Assembly: GCA_947503965.1 (NCBI GenBank)
Contig: CANNFU010000019.1
Coordinates: 1 to 34,429, forward strand
Source: an uncultured Paracoccaceae bacterium
GTDB taxonomy: Bacteria > Pseudomonadota > Alphaproteobacteria > Rhodobacterales > Rhodobacteraceae
Reading direction: 5' to 3'
DNA length: 34,429 nt
Shown: positions 9,037-18,458 of the stretch, piece by piece
How positions within the stretch are numbered: position 1 is the stretch's first letter
Layout: each line of letters begins with the position of its first letter
Notes under the pieces: model-generated
The model's database searches: none
What the model was told of the DNA's origin: nothing
What the model saw: the letters and a program-made list of their open reading frames with translations, nothing else
Program-made: the position numbers and the translations under genes

Positions 9037-9768
9037 ATGTTGAAGATCATGAAGAATATTGCAGCCCTGTTCACCCTGATCCTGACGCTTACCTTTGTGG
9101 TGTCGCCCCTGGTCACGTCGCCGTTCAGCGGATTTCGTGCAGATCAACTGCCGATCCCGCAGATCGAGCCACCGGTACAGCCCGCCGGATATGCGTTTGC
9201 CATCTGGGGGCTGATCTATGCGTGGCTGGTCGTCTCGGCCGTGTTTGGCATCTGGAAACGCGCCGATGACCCGGTTTGGGATCGCGCGCGCTGGCCGCTG
9301 ATCGTCAGTCTGGGGGTTGGCACGCCATGGCTGGCCGTAGCGAACACAAGCGCGGTTTGGGCCACGATCCTAATCTTTGTGATGGGGTTGGGCGCGATCC
9401 TGGCGTTGTTGCGCGCACCGCATCGCGACAGATGGCTGTTTCGCGTGCCGGTCGGGATTTATGCAGGCTGGCTGACGGCGGCATGTTTCGTGTCATTGGG
9501 CAGTACCGCGGCAGGGTATGGCCTGCTGACCGGGCAACTTGGCTGGGCCTATATCGGGATCATCGGGGCGCTTTGCGTTGCAACCCCGGTGCTGCTCAAG
9601 ACGATGACGCCATCATATGGGCTGACCGTGGTCTGGGCGCTGGTGGGCATCTGCGTTGCCAACGGCCTGACCACATGGACTGTTTCGGCACTTGCCGCGC
9701 TGGGGATCGTGATCATTCTGGGGCTGATCGCGGCAAACTCGTCTACCGGTCGCTCGGTCCCTTCTTAA
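9037..9768 (+). CDS. TspO/MBR-like tryptophan-rich membrane protein
   Basis: A 243-residue protein with about seven hydrophobic segments. The block [17 protein letters not shown] and further tryptophans ([28 protein letters not shown]) resemble TspO/MBR relatives annotated as tryptophan-rich sensory proteins, which bind porphyrins or sterols; it is longer than classical TspO (about 160 aa) and the role is uncertain. An alternative start is the ATG at 9049. A small inverted repeat GAAGT-5-ACTTC at 9017-9031 lies just before the start. The 3' end overlaps the convergent der gene by 26 nt. It is divergent from the DUF2235 gene, so the two may share control. Confidence 0.6.
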   Translation: MLKIMKNIAALFTLILTLTFVVSPLVTSPFSGFRADQLPIPQIEPPVQPAGYAFAIWGLIYAWLVVSAVFGIWKRADDPVWDRARWPLIVSLGVGTPWLAVANTSAVWATILIFVMGLGAILALLRAPHRDRWLFRVPVGIYAGWLTAACFVSLGSTAAGYGLLTGQLGWAYIGIIGALCVATPVLLKTMTPSYGLTVVWALVGICVANGLTTWTVSALAALGIVIILGLIAANSSTGRSVPS

Positions 9769-11200
9769 GGTGCTTTGACAGCCGCGAGGGTTGCGACGAT
9801 TTCTTGTCCTTATACGGGTTCTTGTCCCCCTGATCGCGCAGAAACAGCCGAATGGGCGTGCCGGGCATGTCAAAATCGGCCCGTAAGCCATTGACGAGAT
9901 AGCGTTTATAGCTTTCCGGCATCATGTCGGGATGCGATGTCATCACGACAAACGCCGGTGGCCGCGTTTTCACTTGCGTCATGTACCGCATCTTGATCCG
10001 CTTGCCGCCGGGTGCCGGTGGCGGGTGCTGTTCCAGCATACCTGTCAGCCACCGGTTCAGGTTTGCGGTGCTGATCCGGCGGTTCCAGACCTCATGCGCG
10101 CGCATGATCGCCTGTTGCAGACGATCAAGCCCCTTGCCCGTCTTGGCCGACACGGTCACCAGCGGCGCACCGCGCAACTGCGGCAAGAGCCGTTCGAACG
10201 ATTGCCGCAGCTCTTTCAGCTTTTCCTGTTTGGCATCTTCGGTGTCCCATTTGTTCACCGCAACAACCACGGCGCGCCCTTCCCGTTCGGCCAGATCGGC
10301 GATGCGCAGATCCTGCTGTTCAAACGGGATTTCCACGTCAAGCAACACCACAACGACCTCGGCGAACTTGACCGCGCGCAGGCCATCAGACACAGACAGC
10401 TTTTCCAGCTTCTCCTGCACCTTGGCCTTTTTGCGCATACCGGCAGTGTCGAAAATCCGCATCGGGACGCCGCCCCATTCCTGCTGGACCGATATCGCAT
10501 CGCGGGTGATCCCGGCCTCTGGCCCGGTGAGCAGCCGTTCCTCGCCCAGGATTTGGTTGATCAGCGTGGACTTTCCCGCATTGGGTCGGCCCACAACAGC
10601 GATTTGCAGCGGTTTGGCTTTCGTCGGCACGCGGGCTGCGTCTTCGTCATCTTCGCCAACATCCACGTCAATTTCCGGCGCAGAGGCGGCGGCGCGTTCT
10701 TCATGCGCCTGCGCGATGGGGCGCAGAACATCCAGTAACTCGCCCATGCCTTCGCCATGTTCGGCGGACATGCGGATCGGCTCGCCCAGGCCCAGCGCAT
10801 AAGCCTCAAGAATAGATGCATCGGCGGCTTTGCCCTCGCCCTTGTTGGCGGCAAGGATCACGTTCGCGTTCTTCTTGCGCAGAATATCGGCGAAAACCTC
10901 ATCCGCGGGCAGCACCCCGGCGCGTGCATCGATCATGAACAGACAGACATCCGCCATTTCCACAGCGCGTTCGGTCAGGCGGCGCATCCGACCTTGCAGG
11001 CTGTCATCCGTGGCCTCTTCCAGACCGGCGCTGTCGATCACGGTGAACCGCAGGTCCGCGATGCGCCCTTCGCCTTCGCGCAGGTCGCGCGTTACCCCCG
11101 GCTGATCATCGACCAAGGCCAGTTTTTTGCCAACCAGACGGTTGAACAGCGTGGATTTGCCCACATTGGGACGCCCCACAATGGCAAGGGTAAAGGTCAT
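9743..11200 (-). CDS. der: Ribosome biogenesis GTPase Der (EngA)
   Basis: A tandem-domain GTPase required for 50S subunit assembly. The 485-residue product has a first G domain with GRPNVGKST (9-17), DSAG (56-59) and NKGE (119-122), an acidic linker (about 175-190, [14 protein letters not shown]), a second G domain with GRPNAGKST (204-212), DTAG (251-254) and NKWD (316-319), then a KH-like C-terminal domain and a basic tail ([10 protein letters not shown]). The first-domain G4 motif has Glu in place of Asp, which I believe is common in alphaproteobacterial Der. It is 48 bp after bamB, the usual neighbour. Confidence 0.96.
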   Translation of the reverse strand: MTFTLAIVGRPNVGKSTLFNRLVGKKLALVDDQPGVTRDLREGEGRIADLRFTVIDSAGLEEATDDSLQGRMRRLTERAVEMADVCLFMIDARAGVLPADEVFADILRKKNANVILAANKGEGKAADASILEAYALGLGEPIRMSAEHGEGMGELLDVLRPIAQAHEERAAASAPEIDVDVGEDDEDAARVPTKAKPLQIAVVGRPNAGKSTLINQILGEERLLTGPEAGITRDAISVQQEWGGVPMRIFDTAGMRKKAKVQEKLEKLSVSDGLRAVKFAEVVVVLLDVEIPFEQQDLRIADLAEREGRAVVVAVNKWDTEDAKQEKLKELRQSFERLLPQLRGAPLVTVSAKTGKGLDRLQQAIMRAHEVWNRRISTANLNRWLTGMLEQHPPPAPGGKRIKMRYMTQVKTRPPAFVVMTSHPDMMPESYKRYLVNGLRADFDMPGTPIRLFLRDQGDKNPYKDKKSSQPSRLSKHLKKGPSDR

Positions 11201-11248
11201 CGAATGGCTCCTGACGGGTTTGAAGCCCCCCGTTACACCAAGTCCCGC

Positions 11249-12544
11249 TTAACGAAAAGCGTGCAATTGTCCTGTTTTGCTGACGACATAAAGCGTCTCA
11301 CCGGCCACTACCGGTGCAGAGGCTGCACCACCCGGCAGATCAATCGTCCCCAGCAATGCGCCCGAGGCGGGATCAAACTGCCGGATCAGCCCATCGGATG
11401 AACTGACAATCAGGCGGCCACCGGCCAGAACGGGACCGTAATGAGCAAAGATCGAACGCTGGCTGACTGTGCGCCCTTCGTCGAATTTCGGCAATGCGAT
11501 ACGCCAGACAGGATTGCCGCTGCGCGTATCAAGTCGCACCAGTTCGTTGACATCATTGATCAGAAACAACGCATTCCCAACAGGCCAGACCGGACCGACG
11601 GCGCCCTCGCCCGCCGTCCAGATCCGGCTGCCATCGTCAAGGTCCAACGCAACAGTGCGCCCGCCAAAGTTCGCGATATAGACCCGATCGCCTGCGATCA
11701 CCGGATCACCCGCAATGTCATTGATCAGCGATGCGGCACGCCCCAGCCGATCCCCCGACACAACCGTTGACCACCGGGGCAAACCGCCCAGCGGATAGGT
11801 CGCCGCTACTTCGCCTGATGGAAACGGGAAGATCGCGAATTCGCCCTGTACCGCAGGTGATGCACCACTGCCAAAGTTTGCATCGGACGGTGTGCCGCTG
11901 CGCTGCCAGCGAATGCGGCCCGTGCTGACATCCAGCGCCCAAGCGGTGCTGTCGCGCGACACGACATAGACCAGATCGCCACGCAGCGTCGGCCCGCTGG
12001 TGACAGGCGCATCAAGGTCCTGCACCCACTGCACCTGACCGCTTGCAGCGTTCAGTGCGGTGATCTCTCCGAAACCGGTCGTAACAAAAACCTGCCCACC
12101 GCCAGCGGATACCCCGCCGCCCGATGCGTCAGTCGCGTTATCGCGGGTCGAGGCCACGCTGCGCGACCAAAGCGGCGCACCTGTTGTCGTTGTTGCCGTC
12201 ACCGTTGCGCGGGCATCAACCGTATAGATCACACCACCAGCGACAACCGGTTCCGACGTGATCCGCGCCCGCCTGCTATCCCCTTCGCCGATATCAACCG
12301 TGAAAACAGGTGTCAGCGCGTTACCCAGCGCGGGGTGCGTAATCTGATGCGCAGGCCCACCATTGCGATGGGTCCAGTCTGTGTTGGCGCGCGCCGCCGG
12401 GATATCCACCGGGCTGACCTGATTGACGAATGCAGCCTCGGGGCGCAGATCAAATCGTTCGCCGGGCAGGATCACGTCTTCTTCGCCGCAGGCGGCCAAA
12501 AGCCCGATTGCCAATGTCACGCCGATAAAAATTCTGGCTGTCAC
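11249..12544 (-). CDS. bamB: BamB-type outer-membrane assembly lipoprotein (PQQ-like beta-propeller)
   Basis: A 431-residue lipoprotein scaffold of the BAM complex, which inserts beta-barrel proteins into the outer membrane. The N-terminus is a lipoprotein signal with lipobox LLAAC (Cys19) followed by Gly. The rest is a PQQ-type propeller with repeated blades of the form GxVxWxxxL, for example GQVQWVQDL, GRIRWQRSG, GSRIWTAGE and GNPVWRIALP. It lies 20 bp downstream of the yfgM-like gene and 48 bp before der, the same order as in many proteobacteria, which supports the BamB call over a quinoprotein dehydrogenase. Confidence 0.9.
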   Translation of the reverse strand: MTARIFIGVTLAIGLLAACGEEDVILPGERFDLRPEAAFVNQVSPVDIPAARANTDWTHRNGGPAHQITHPALGNALTPVFTVDIGEGDSRRARITSEPVVAGGVIYTVDARATVTATTTTGAPLWSRSVASTRDNATDASGGGVSAGGGQVFVTTGFGEITALNAASGQVQWVQDLDAPVTSGPTLRGDLVYVVSRDSTAWALDVSTGRIRWQRSGTPSDANFGSGASPAVQGEFAIFPFPSGEVAATYPLGGLPRWSTVVSGDRLGRAASLINDIAGDPVIAGDRVYIANFGGRTVALDLDDGSRIWTAGEGAVGPVWPVGNALFLINDVNELVRLDTRSGNPVWRIALPKFDEGRTVSQRSIFAHYGPVLAGGRLIVSSSDGLIRQFDPASGALLGTIDLPGGAASAPVVAGETLYVVSKTGQLHAFR

Positions 12545-12564
12545 GATGGTGGTCCGATCTGAAT

Positions 12565-13233
12565 TTATTGGGTGACGTTTTCGGGCAATGGCTCGCCCAG
12601 TGCAACCAGTAAGGTCTGGACACGTTCGCGCAAACCGCGTGTGACTGCGGCATCTTCTTCGACCTGACGCAGAAGCGCGATGGCACCTGCGGTGTCACCC
12701 GTCTCTAACGTTGCATATGCCAACTGCTCAAGCGCGAGCAGACGGAACGGCTGGCCCGGTTGTGACAGAAACTCAAGCGACGCCATCCGTTGCTCTGTAT
12801 CGGCGACGGGCAGCATCGCGGCTTTGAAGGCGGCCAGATCGCGATACATCTCTGGCACGTCACCATCCGTCGCAAGTGCGTTCAATGTGGCGGCTGCGGC
12901 TTCGATGTCGCCAGCTTCCTGTTGGGTCGATGCGGTCAGCAATGCGGTAACGGCGACCGCACTCCCCTCTGCCTCGACCTCTGCGATAGCCGCAGAACGC
13001 GCGGCGGGGTCATTCTGTTCAAATGCCGCAAGCAATGCATCACCGGTGGCTTGCGCCGCATTGCGCTCTTGCGCATTGCGATATTCGATCCATGCCGCAC
13101 CACCAACCAGTAACAGCACACAAAGGACGGCAATCCAGCCATAACGGCGCAAATACCCATACAGCTTCTCTTTACGCACCTCTTCGGTGACTTCATTGAT
13201 AAAACTGTCAGGATTGCTCACCTTAACCCCCAT
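12565..13233 (-). CDS. YfgM-like TPR membrane protein
   Basis: A 222-residue protein with a short cytoplasmic N-terminus (SFINEVTEEVRKEKLYGYLRRYG), one membrane helix (about 33-48) and a periplasmic alanine-rich, helical TPR-like domain. This matches the YfgM/TPR_21 family, a periplasmic chaperone-network partner of SecYEG. The conserved membrane-proximal sequence and the position upstream of bamB and der support the call. First gene of a three-gene minus-strand operon. The start could instead be a few codons downstream, as many relatives begin near SNPDSF. Confidence 0.82.
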   Translation of the reverse strand: MGVKVSNPDSFINEVTEEVRKEKLYGYLRRYGWIAVLCVLLLVGGAAWIEYRNAQERNAAQATGDALLAAFEQNDPAARSAAIAEVEAEGSAVAVTALLTASTQQEAGDIEAAAATLNALATDGDVPEMYRDLAAFKAAMLPVADTEQRMASLEFLSQPGQPFRLLALEQLAYATLETGDTAGAIALLRQVEEDAAVTRGLRERVQTLLVALGEPLPENVTQ

Positions 13234-13404
13234 TTATCGCAGGATGCGAAACGCTTTGAGCGCGTACATATCGTGAAGCTTGCCGGATGAACAAGGGCAG
13301 AGCGTGCCGATCACGCGGCAATGCAGAAATGTGAACTTGTCGCAGGGGCATTCGCTGTGTAAAGTGAACTGAATGGTTTAGTGCAAAACTGTGATCTGCG
13401 ATGA

Positions 13405-13434
13405 TGTCAGACACGTAAGACAGACAAGTATACA
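13405..13434. promoter_or_regulatory. Possible operator upstream of the RND efflux operon
   Basis: The 247-bp divergent interval between the yfgM-like gene and the adaptor gene contains TGTCAGACACGTAAGACAGACA, with two CAGACA copies 13 bp apart and TGTC/GACA at its outer ends, followed by the palindrome GTATAC. It sits about 50 bp before the adaptor start, where a repressor site would be expected. No regulator gene is adjacent. Weak evidence. Confidence 0.25.
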
Positions 13435-13480
13435 AAAACAGCCAGCAGTTATTCATCTGGTGGTCCTAAGAGGTCGTGAT

Positions 13481-14719
13481 ATGAGAATCATCCCAGTAAT
13501 TACCGCAGTTCTGGTATCGGGTTTTCTTTACCTGCTGGTGTTCGAACGCGATCGTCTTGTCGCCTTTGCACAAGGAAGCCCTGCCGCGAGCGAAGAAACA
13601 ACCACCGAAATGACTGAAGCGGATGCCGCAACGCCTGACACTGCCACGGGTGTCGGCGTTGTTGCGATCCATTCGGTCGCACAGACTATTGACAGCGCGG
13701 TTATCCTGCGCGGTCGCACCGAAGCCTCACGTCAGGTGACGGTTGCAGCGGAAACTTCCGGCCTTGTCATTTCCGAACCCTTGCGCAAGGGCGCCTACGT
13801 TAATCAGGGCGACACCCTTTGCCGTCTGGACCCCGGCACGCGGGAGGCATCGCTGGCCGAAGCGCGCGCGCGACTGGCCGAAGCGGTTGAGCGTGTTCCC
13901 GAGGCCCGGGCTGGCGTGACCGAGGCGGATGCCCGTCTGCGCGAGGCCGAGATCAACCTGAATGCAGCGCGCCAGCTATCCCAGGACGGGTTTGCATCTG
14001 AAACACGGCTGGTCAGCGCACAGGCCGCGATGGATGCCGCCACAGCCGGGCGGCAACGTGCAAACTCTGCCGTGGCATCAGCCGAAGCCGGTATCGAAGC
14101 CGCAGAGGCGGCTGTAGCCGCTGCCGAGCGTGAGATTGAGCGGTTGGAGATCACAGCCCCCTTCTCCGGCCTGCTGGAAACGGACACTGCGGAACTGGGC
14201 ACGCTGATGCAGCCCGGCGCGCTGTGCGCGACCATCATTCAGCTGGACGAGATCAAGCTGGTTGGCTTTGTCCCCGAACTTGACGTGAACAAGGTCACGA
14301 TGGGCGCCATCGCGGGCGCCCGCCTGACCGGCAACAAAGAGGTGCAGGGCCGCGTCACATTCGTATCCCGCAGTGCCGATGAACTGACCCGGACGTTCCG
14401 GGTCGAAGTGACTGTCCCCAATGACGATTTTGCCATCAGTGATGGCCAGACCGCAGAAATCATCGTCGCCGCAGAGGGGCGCGCCGCGCATCTGATCCCG
14501 CAGTCCACCCTGACGCTGGATGATGACGGCGTACTTGGCGTACGCACCGTGGACGCGGACAATACCGCACGGTTCATGCCCGTCACGCTGCTGCGCGATA
14601 CTGTAGACGGCGTTTGGGTCACGGACCTGCCGGATGCGGTTGATATCATCACCATCGGGCAGGAATTCGTTGTCGATGGTGTGCGCGTAGCACCCACATT
14701 CCGAGAGGCCAAAGGATGA
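13481..14719 (+). CDS. RND efflux periplasmic adaptor subunit (HlyD/MFP family)
   Basis: A 412-residue membrane-fusion protein that would bridge an inner-membrane RND pump and an outer-membrane channel. N-terminal anchor (about 3-20, no lipobox), a lipoyl-type half (VILRGRTEASRQVTVAAE ... GAYVNQGDTLCRLDPG), an Ala/Glu-rich alpha-hairpin (about 125-220), the second lipoyl half (ITAPFSGLLETDTAELGTL), then beta-barrel and membrane-proximal domains. I chose the ATG at 13481, with AAGAGG 7 nt upstream, rather than the longer frame from 13391. It overlaps the permease gene by ATGA. No outer-membrane factor gene follows. Confidence 0.9.
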   Translation: MRIIPVITAVLVSGFLYLLVFERDRLVAFAQGSPAASEETTTEMTEADAATPDTATGVGVVAIHSVAQTIDSAVILRGRTEASRQVTVAAETSGLVISEPLRKGAYVNQGDTLCRLDPGTREASLAEARARLAEAVERVPEARAGVTEADARLREAEINLNAARQLSQDGFASETRLVSAQAAMDAATAGRQRANSAVASAEAGIEAAEAAVAAAEREIERLEITAPFSGLLETDTAELGTLMQPGALCATIIQLDEIKLVGFVPELDVNKVTMGAIAGARLTGNKEVQGRVTFVSRSADELTRTFRVEVTVPNDDFAISDGQTAEIIVAAEGRAAHLIPQSTLTLDDDGVLGVRTVDADNTARFMPVTLLRDTVDGVWVTDLPDAVDIITIGQEFVVDGVRVAPTFREAKG

Positions 14720-17700
14720 CCGGATTAGTTGACTGGGCCGCATCACGCGCCCGGATGGTGCTGGCCTTTATCGCCCTGTCGCTGCTGGCGGGGGGTATGG
14801 CATATGTCGGACTGCCCAAAGAAGGTGAGCCGGATATCGAAATCCCGGCGATCTTTGTCTCTGTCCCCTTCCCCGGTATCTCTGCCGAAGACAGTGAAAC
14901 GCTGCTTGTCAAACCGATGGAGGCAGAGCTTTCCGATCTGGATGGGCTGAAATCCATGTCGGCCACCGCTGCCGAAGGCTTTGCCGGGATGGCGCTGGAG
15001 TTCGAGTTCGGCTGGGACAAAACCAAGATCATCGCTGACATCCGTTCGGCCATGAACAATGCCGAAGCCCAGTTTCCCGCCGGTGCTGACCAGTATTCGA
15101 TTGACGAAATCAACTTTTCCGAATTCCCGATTGTGATCGTGAACCTGACAGGTCAGGTCCCCGAACGCACCCTGTTGCGCGTCGCAAAGGACCTGCAGGA
15201 CCGCATCGAAGGTCTGGATGCGGTGCTTGAGGCAGGCCTTGCCGGTCAGCGTGACGAGATGCTTGAGGTCGTGATCGATCCGCTCCGGCTAGAGGCCTAT
15301 AACGTCACCGCCAGCGAATTGATCGGGGTTGTCACCAATAACAACCTGCTGATTGCCGCCGGTGAGGTGGAAACCGACCAAGGCAGCTTTGCGGTCAAGA
15401 TCCCGTCATCCTTTGATGAACCGCAGGATGTTTATAACCTTCCGGTCAAGACCAATGGCGACCGCGTGATCACCTTGGGCGATCTGGCAACCATCCGCCT
15501 GACCTTTGAAGACCGCGTCGGCACGGCCCGGTTTAACGGTGTCAATACGGTCGCTTTGCAGGTGGTCAAGCGCAAGGGGTTCAACCTGATCGACACCGCG
15601 GCACTGGTGAAAGAGGTCGTCGAGGACGAACGCCAAAGCTGGTCGCCTGAATTGCAGGCCGCCATTCAGGTTGGTACATCGAACGACCAGTCACGCAATG
15701 TGGCATCGATGGTCAGCCAGTTGGAAGGCTCGGTTCTGACGGCCATTGCGCTTGTGATGATTGTCGTGCTCGCAGCCCTCGGAACACGCCCCGCCCTGTT
15801 GGTCGGTTTCGCGATACCTACATCCTTCCTTTTATGTTTCGCCTTGCTTGCGGTGATGGAGATCACGATCTCGAACATTGTCATGTTTGGTCTGATCCTT
15901 GCCGTGGGGATGCTAGTCGATGGGGCCATCGTCGTTGTGGAATACGCCGACAAACGCATCCGCGAAGGCACCGGACCGATGCACGCCTATGTGGAAGCCG
16001 CCAAGCGGATGTTCTGGCCGATCATTTCATCCACGGCGACCACCCTCTGCGCCTTCCTGCCAATGCTGTTCTGGCCGGGCGTTCCGGGGCAGTTCATGGG
16101 CATGCTGCCCGTCACGCTGATTTTCGTTCTGTCAGCATCACTGGTCGTCGCGCTGATCTATCTGCCCGTCATGGGCGGCGTCACCGGCCGGATGAGCCGG
16201 TTTTTTGGCAACACCTCCGATGCGCTGCGCGCGCGCCTGCCGTGGTTTGTGCGAGCGTTGCTGGTGTTTCCAGCGATCATGGTCGTATTCACCGGTGCAA
16301 TGCTGACGCTGAACCCCGGCTACCTGAGCGGTGAAGCCGTGCAGACTGCCGGGCTTCGCGACTCCCTGCCCGGTATGGTGTTGTTCCTGATCGGCGCGTT
16401 CCTGTTGTCGATCACCATTGGTGCGGCCAAGATCGAACGGCAATCCAACAAGATCCAAGCGGGCTACAAGCGCACGCCTTTCGGGCATTTCATGCATTTC
16501 GTTGCCGGGAACCCGGTGATGCCGCTCGTCACAGTCGGCGCGGTTGTTTTCATCGTGTTTTCGATCTTTGGCTATTACGGCAGCAACAATAACGGGGTTG
16601 AATTCTTTGTTGAATCCGAACCGGAACAGGCCATCGTCTATGTCCGCGCGCGCGGCAATCTGTCACTGACGGAGAAGGATGATCTGGTCCGGCAAGCCGA
16701 AGAGGTTGTGCTGGCCCATCCCGGCGTGATCACCGCATTTTCCTTTGCGGGTGACGGTGGTCTGAATACGGATGCCAGCGGTGCCGCGATCCCCGTTGAT
16801 ACCATCGGGCAAGTCCAGCTAGAGACAATCCCGTGGGAAGACCGCGCCGGTATTGCCGAACTTGACGGTGATGTGGTGCTTGCCGAAATTCAGGAGGAGC
16901 TGAACAAGATACCCGGTATCCAGACCGAAATCCTCGCGCAGGCACGCGGTCCGGCCTCTGGCAAGCCTGTGCATTTGCGCCTGAAAAGCGAAAATTGGGA
17001 CGACCTGATCGCCGCGACCAACACAGCGCGGGCACAGTTCGAACAGACCCCCGGTCTGATCACGATTGAGGATTCGCTGCCCCTGCCCGGCATCGATTGG
17101 CAGATTGATGTTGATGTCGAAAAGGCCGGGCGCTTTGGCGCTGATGTGGCCAGCGTGGGGGCCATGGTGCAGATGATCACGCGCGGCATTCTGCTTGATA
17201 CGATGCGCGTGGACAGCTCGGACGAAGAGATCGAGATCCGGGTGCGCCTGCCCGAAGACGACCGCGTGCTGTCCACGCTCGACAGTCTGCGAGTCCGAAC
17301 GAATGAGGGGCTGATCCCGCTGTCAAACTTCATCACACGCACGCCGGTTGCAAAGCTGGCGCAGATCGACCGCGTGGACCAGAAACGGTATTTCGATGTA
17401 AAGGCGGATGTGGGTCCAAACCTGTTCAAGCTGGTTGATGACGACGGCACACAGGCTGTCATCCGCCTTGTCAACGAAGACGCCACCGGGATGGACCGCT
17501 ACGATGTTGTCAGTCTGGAAGGCGAAACAACATTCGCGGATCTGACCGCCCTTGTTGATGCCGGCGATGTCAGTGAGGTTCCCGTCAATCCGAATGAACG
17601 TATTGCGCTGCTGACCGAATGGCTGGAAACCAGCCCCCTCCCTGCGTCGATCGACTGGGAATGGACCGGCGATCAGGAAGATCAGGCCGAATCCGGTGCC

Positions 17701-18408
17701 TTCCTGCAAGTGGCCTTTGCCGGGGCATTGGGGCTGATGTTCATCATCCTGCTGGCGCAGTTCAACAGCATCTACAACTCCATCCTTGTGCTGATGGCGG
17801 TGGTGATGTCGACCGCCGGGTCATTGGTCGGGATGCTGGTCATGGATCAGCCATTTTCGATCATCATGACCGGCACCGGGATCGTCGCACTTGCGGGGAT
17901 CGTGGTGAACAACAACATCATCCTGATCGACACCTATCAGGAATACAGCAAATACATGCCCCGAACCGAGGCGATCACCCGCACCGCAGAGGCCCGAATC
18001 CGTCCCGTGCTGCTGACTACGATCACTACGATGGCGGGTCTTGCGCCGATGATGTTCGGTCTATCGCTCGACTTTATGAATGGTGGCTACTCCATCGACA
18101 GCCCAACGGCGCTGTGGTGGAAGCAATTGGCCACGGCGGTCGTCTTTGGCCTTGGGATCGCGACCATGCTGACGCTGGTCTTCACCCCATCCATGCTGGC
18201 CGTGCGCGTCTGGTTCGTGACCTACATGATGTGGTTGGCACAATTGCTGGCCAAATTGTCCATGGGCCGCAGCAGCCGTGCGGCACGCGACTGGGCATTG
18301 TCCCGTCAGGCCCGGCGGATCAAGGCGCCAGAGTTCATTTGGACCGAGGATGATGATCCCGTGACCGAACCTTTCGTTCAGACGAAAACTGTCCAAGCCG
18401 CCGAATGA
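14716..18408 (+). CDS. RND-family efflux permease, long variant (1230 aa)
   Basis: A proton-driven inner-membrane efflux pump of the AcrB-like superfamily. Visible: TM1, the porter entry EGEPDIEIPAIFVSVPFPG, two porter/docking repeats, and two six-helix halves. The TM4 motif is GMLVDGAIVVVEYADK, keeping one acidic residue (Asp402) where AcrB has an Asp-Asp pair. TM10 reads IVVNNNIILIDTYQ, with Asn1065 where AcrB has the relay Lys. Between the two halves (about 495-600) there is an extra block with two more hydrophobic segments. At 1230 residues it is about 200 longer than AcrB. Substrate cannot be read from sequence. Co-transcribed with the adaptor; terminator follows at 18412. Confidence 0.92.
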   Translation: MTGLVDWAASRARMVLAFIALSLLAGGMAYVGLPKEGEPDIEIPAIFVSVPFPGISAEDSETLLVKPMEAELSDLDGLKSMSATAAEGFAGMALEFEFGWDKTKIIADIRSAMNNAEAQFPAGADQYSIDEINFSEFPIVIVNLTGQVPERTLLRVAKDLQDRIEGLDAVLEAGLAGQRDEMLEVVIDPLRLEAYNVTASELIGVVTNNNLLIAAGEVETDQGSFAVKIPSSFDEPQDVYNLPVKTNGDRVITLGDLATIRLTFEDRVGTARFNGVNTVALQVVKRKGFNLIDTAALVKEVVEDERQSWSPELQAAIQVGTSNDQSRNVASMVSQLEGSVLTAIALVMIVVLAALGTRPALLVGFAIPTSFLLCFALLAVMEITISNIVMFGLILAVGMLVDGAIVVVEYADKRIREGTGPMHAYVEAAKRMFWPIISSTATTLCAFLPMLFWPGVPGQFMGMLPVTLIFVLSASLVVALIYLPVMGGVTGRMSRFFGNTSDALRARLPWFVRALLVFPAIMVVFTGAMLTLNPGYLSGEAVQTAGLRDSLPGMVLFLIGAFLLSITIGAAKIERQSNKIQAGYKRTPFGHFMHFVAGNPVMPLVTVGAVVFIVFSIFGYYGSNNNGVEFFVESEPEQAIVYVRARGNLSLTEKDDLVRQAEEVVLAHPGVITAFSFAGDGGLNTDASGAAIPVDTIGQVQLETIPWEDRAGIAELDGDVVLAEIQEELNKIPGIQTEILAQARGPASGKPVHLRLKSENWDDLIAATNTARAQFEQTPGLITIEDSLPLPGIDWQIDVDVEKAGRFGADVASVGAMVQMITRGILLDTMRVDSSDEEIEIRVRLPEDDRVLSTLDSLRVRTNEGLIPLSNFITRTPVAKLAQIDRVDQKRYFDVKADVGPNLFKLVDDDGTQAVIRLVNEDATGMDRYDVVSLEGETTFADLTALVDAGDVSEVPVNPNERIALLTEWLETSPLPASIDWEWTGDQEDQAESGAFLQVAFAGALGLMFIILLAQFNSIYNSILVLMAVVMSTAGSLVGMLVMDQPFSIIMTGTGIVALAGIVVNNNIILIDTYQEYSKYMPRTEAITRTAEARIRPVLLTTITTMAGLAPMMFGLSLDFMNGGYSIDSPTALWWKQLATAVVFGLGIATMLTLVFTPSMLAVRVWFVTYMMWLAQLLAKLSMGRSSRAARDWALSRQARRIKAPEFIWTEDDDPVTEPFVQTKTVQAAE

Positions 18409-18411
18409 TGT

Positions 18412-18440
18412 AAGCCGGGCATTGTTATTTGCCCGGCTTT
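18412..18440. terminator. Intrinsic terminator shared by convergent units
   Basis: Inverted repeat AAGCCGGGCA / TGCCCGGCTT (18412-18421 with 18430-18439) with an 8-nt loop, four nt after the RND permease stop. A short T-run follows on the plus strand and the flanking AA would give TT on the minus strand, so it may also serve the minus-strand gene ending at 18459. Confidence 0.75.
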
Positions 18441-18458
18441 CGAAATCTCGTACTGTAA

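Noticed and set aside
9924..11401. Several plus-strand frames of 200-290 codons
   Set aside because: All lie opposite der, which carries intact GTPase motifs; low-complexity Ser/Arg/Ala-rich shadows.
11249..12544. PQQ-dependent dehydrogenase for the propeller protein
   Set aside because: The lipobox, modest length and yfgM-bamB-der gene order fit BamB; no catalytic dehydrogenase residues were recognised.
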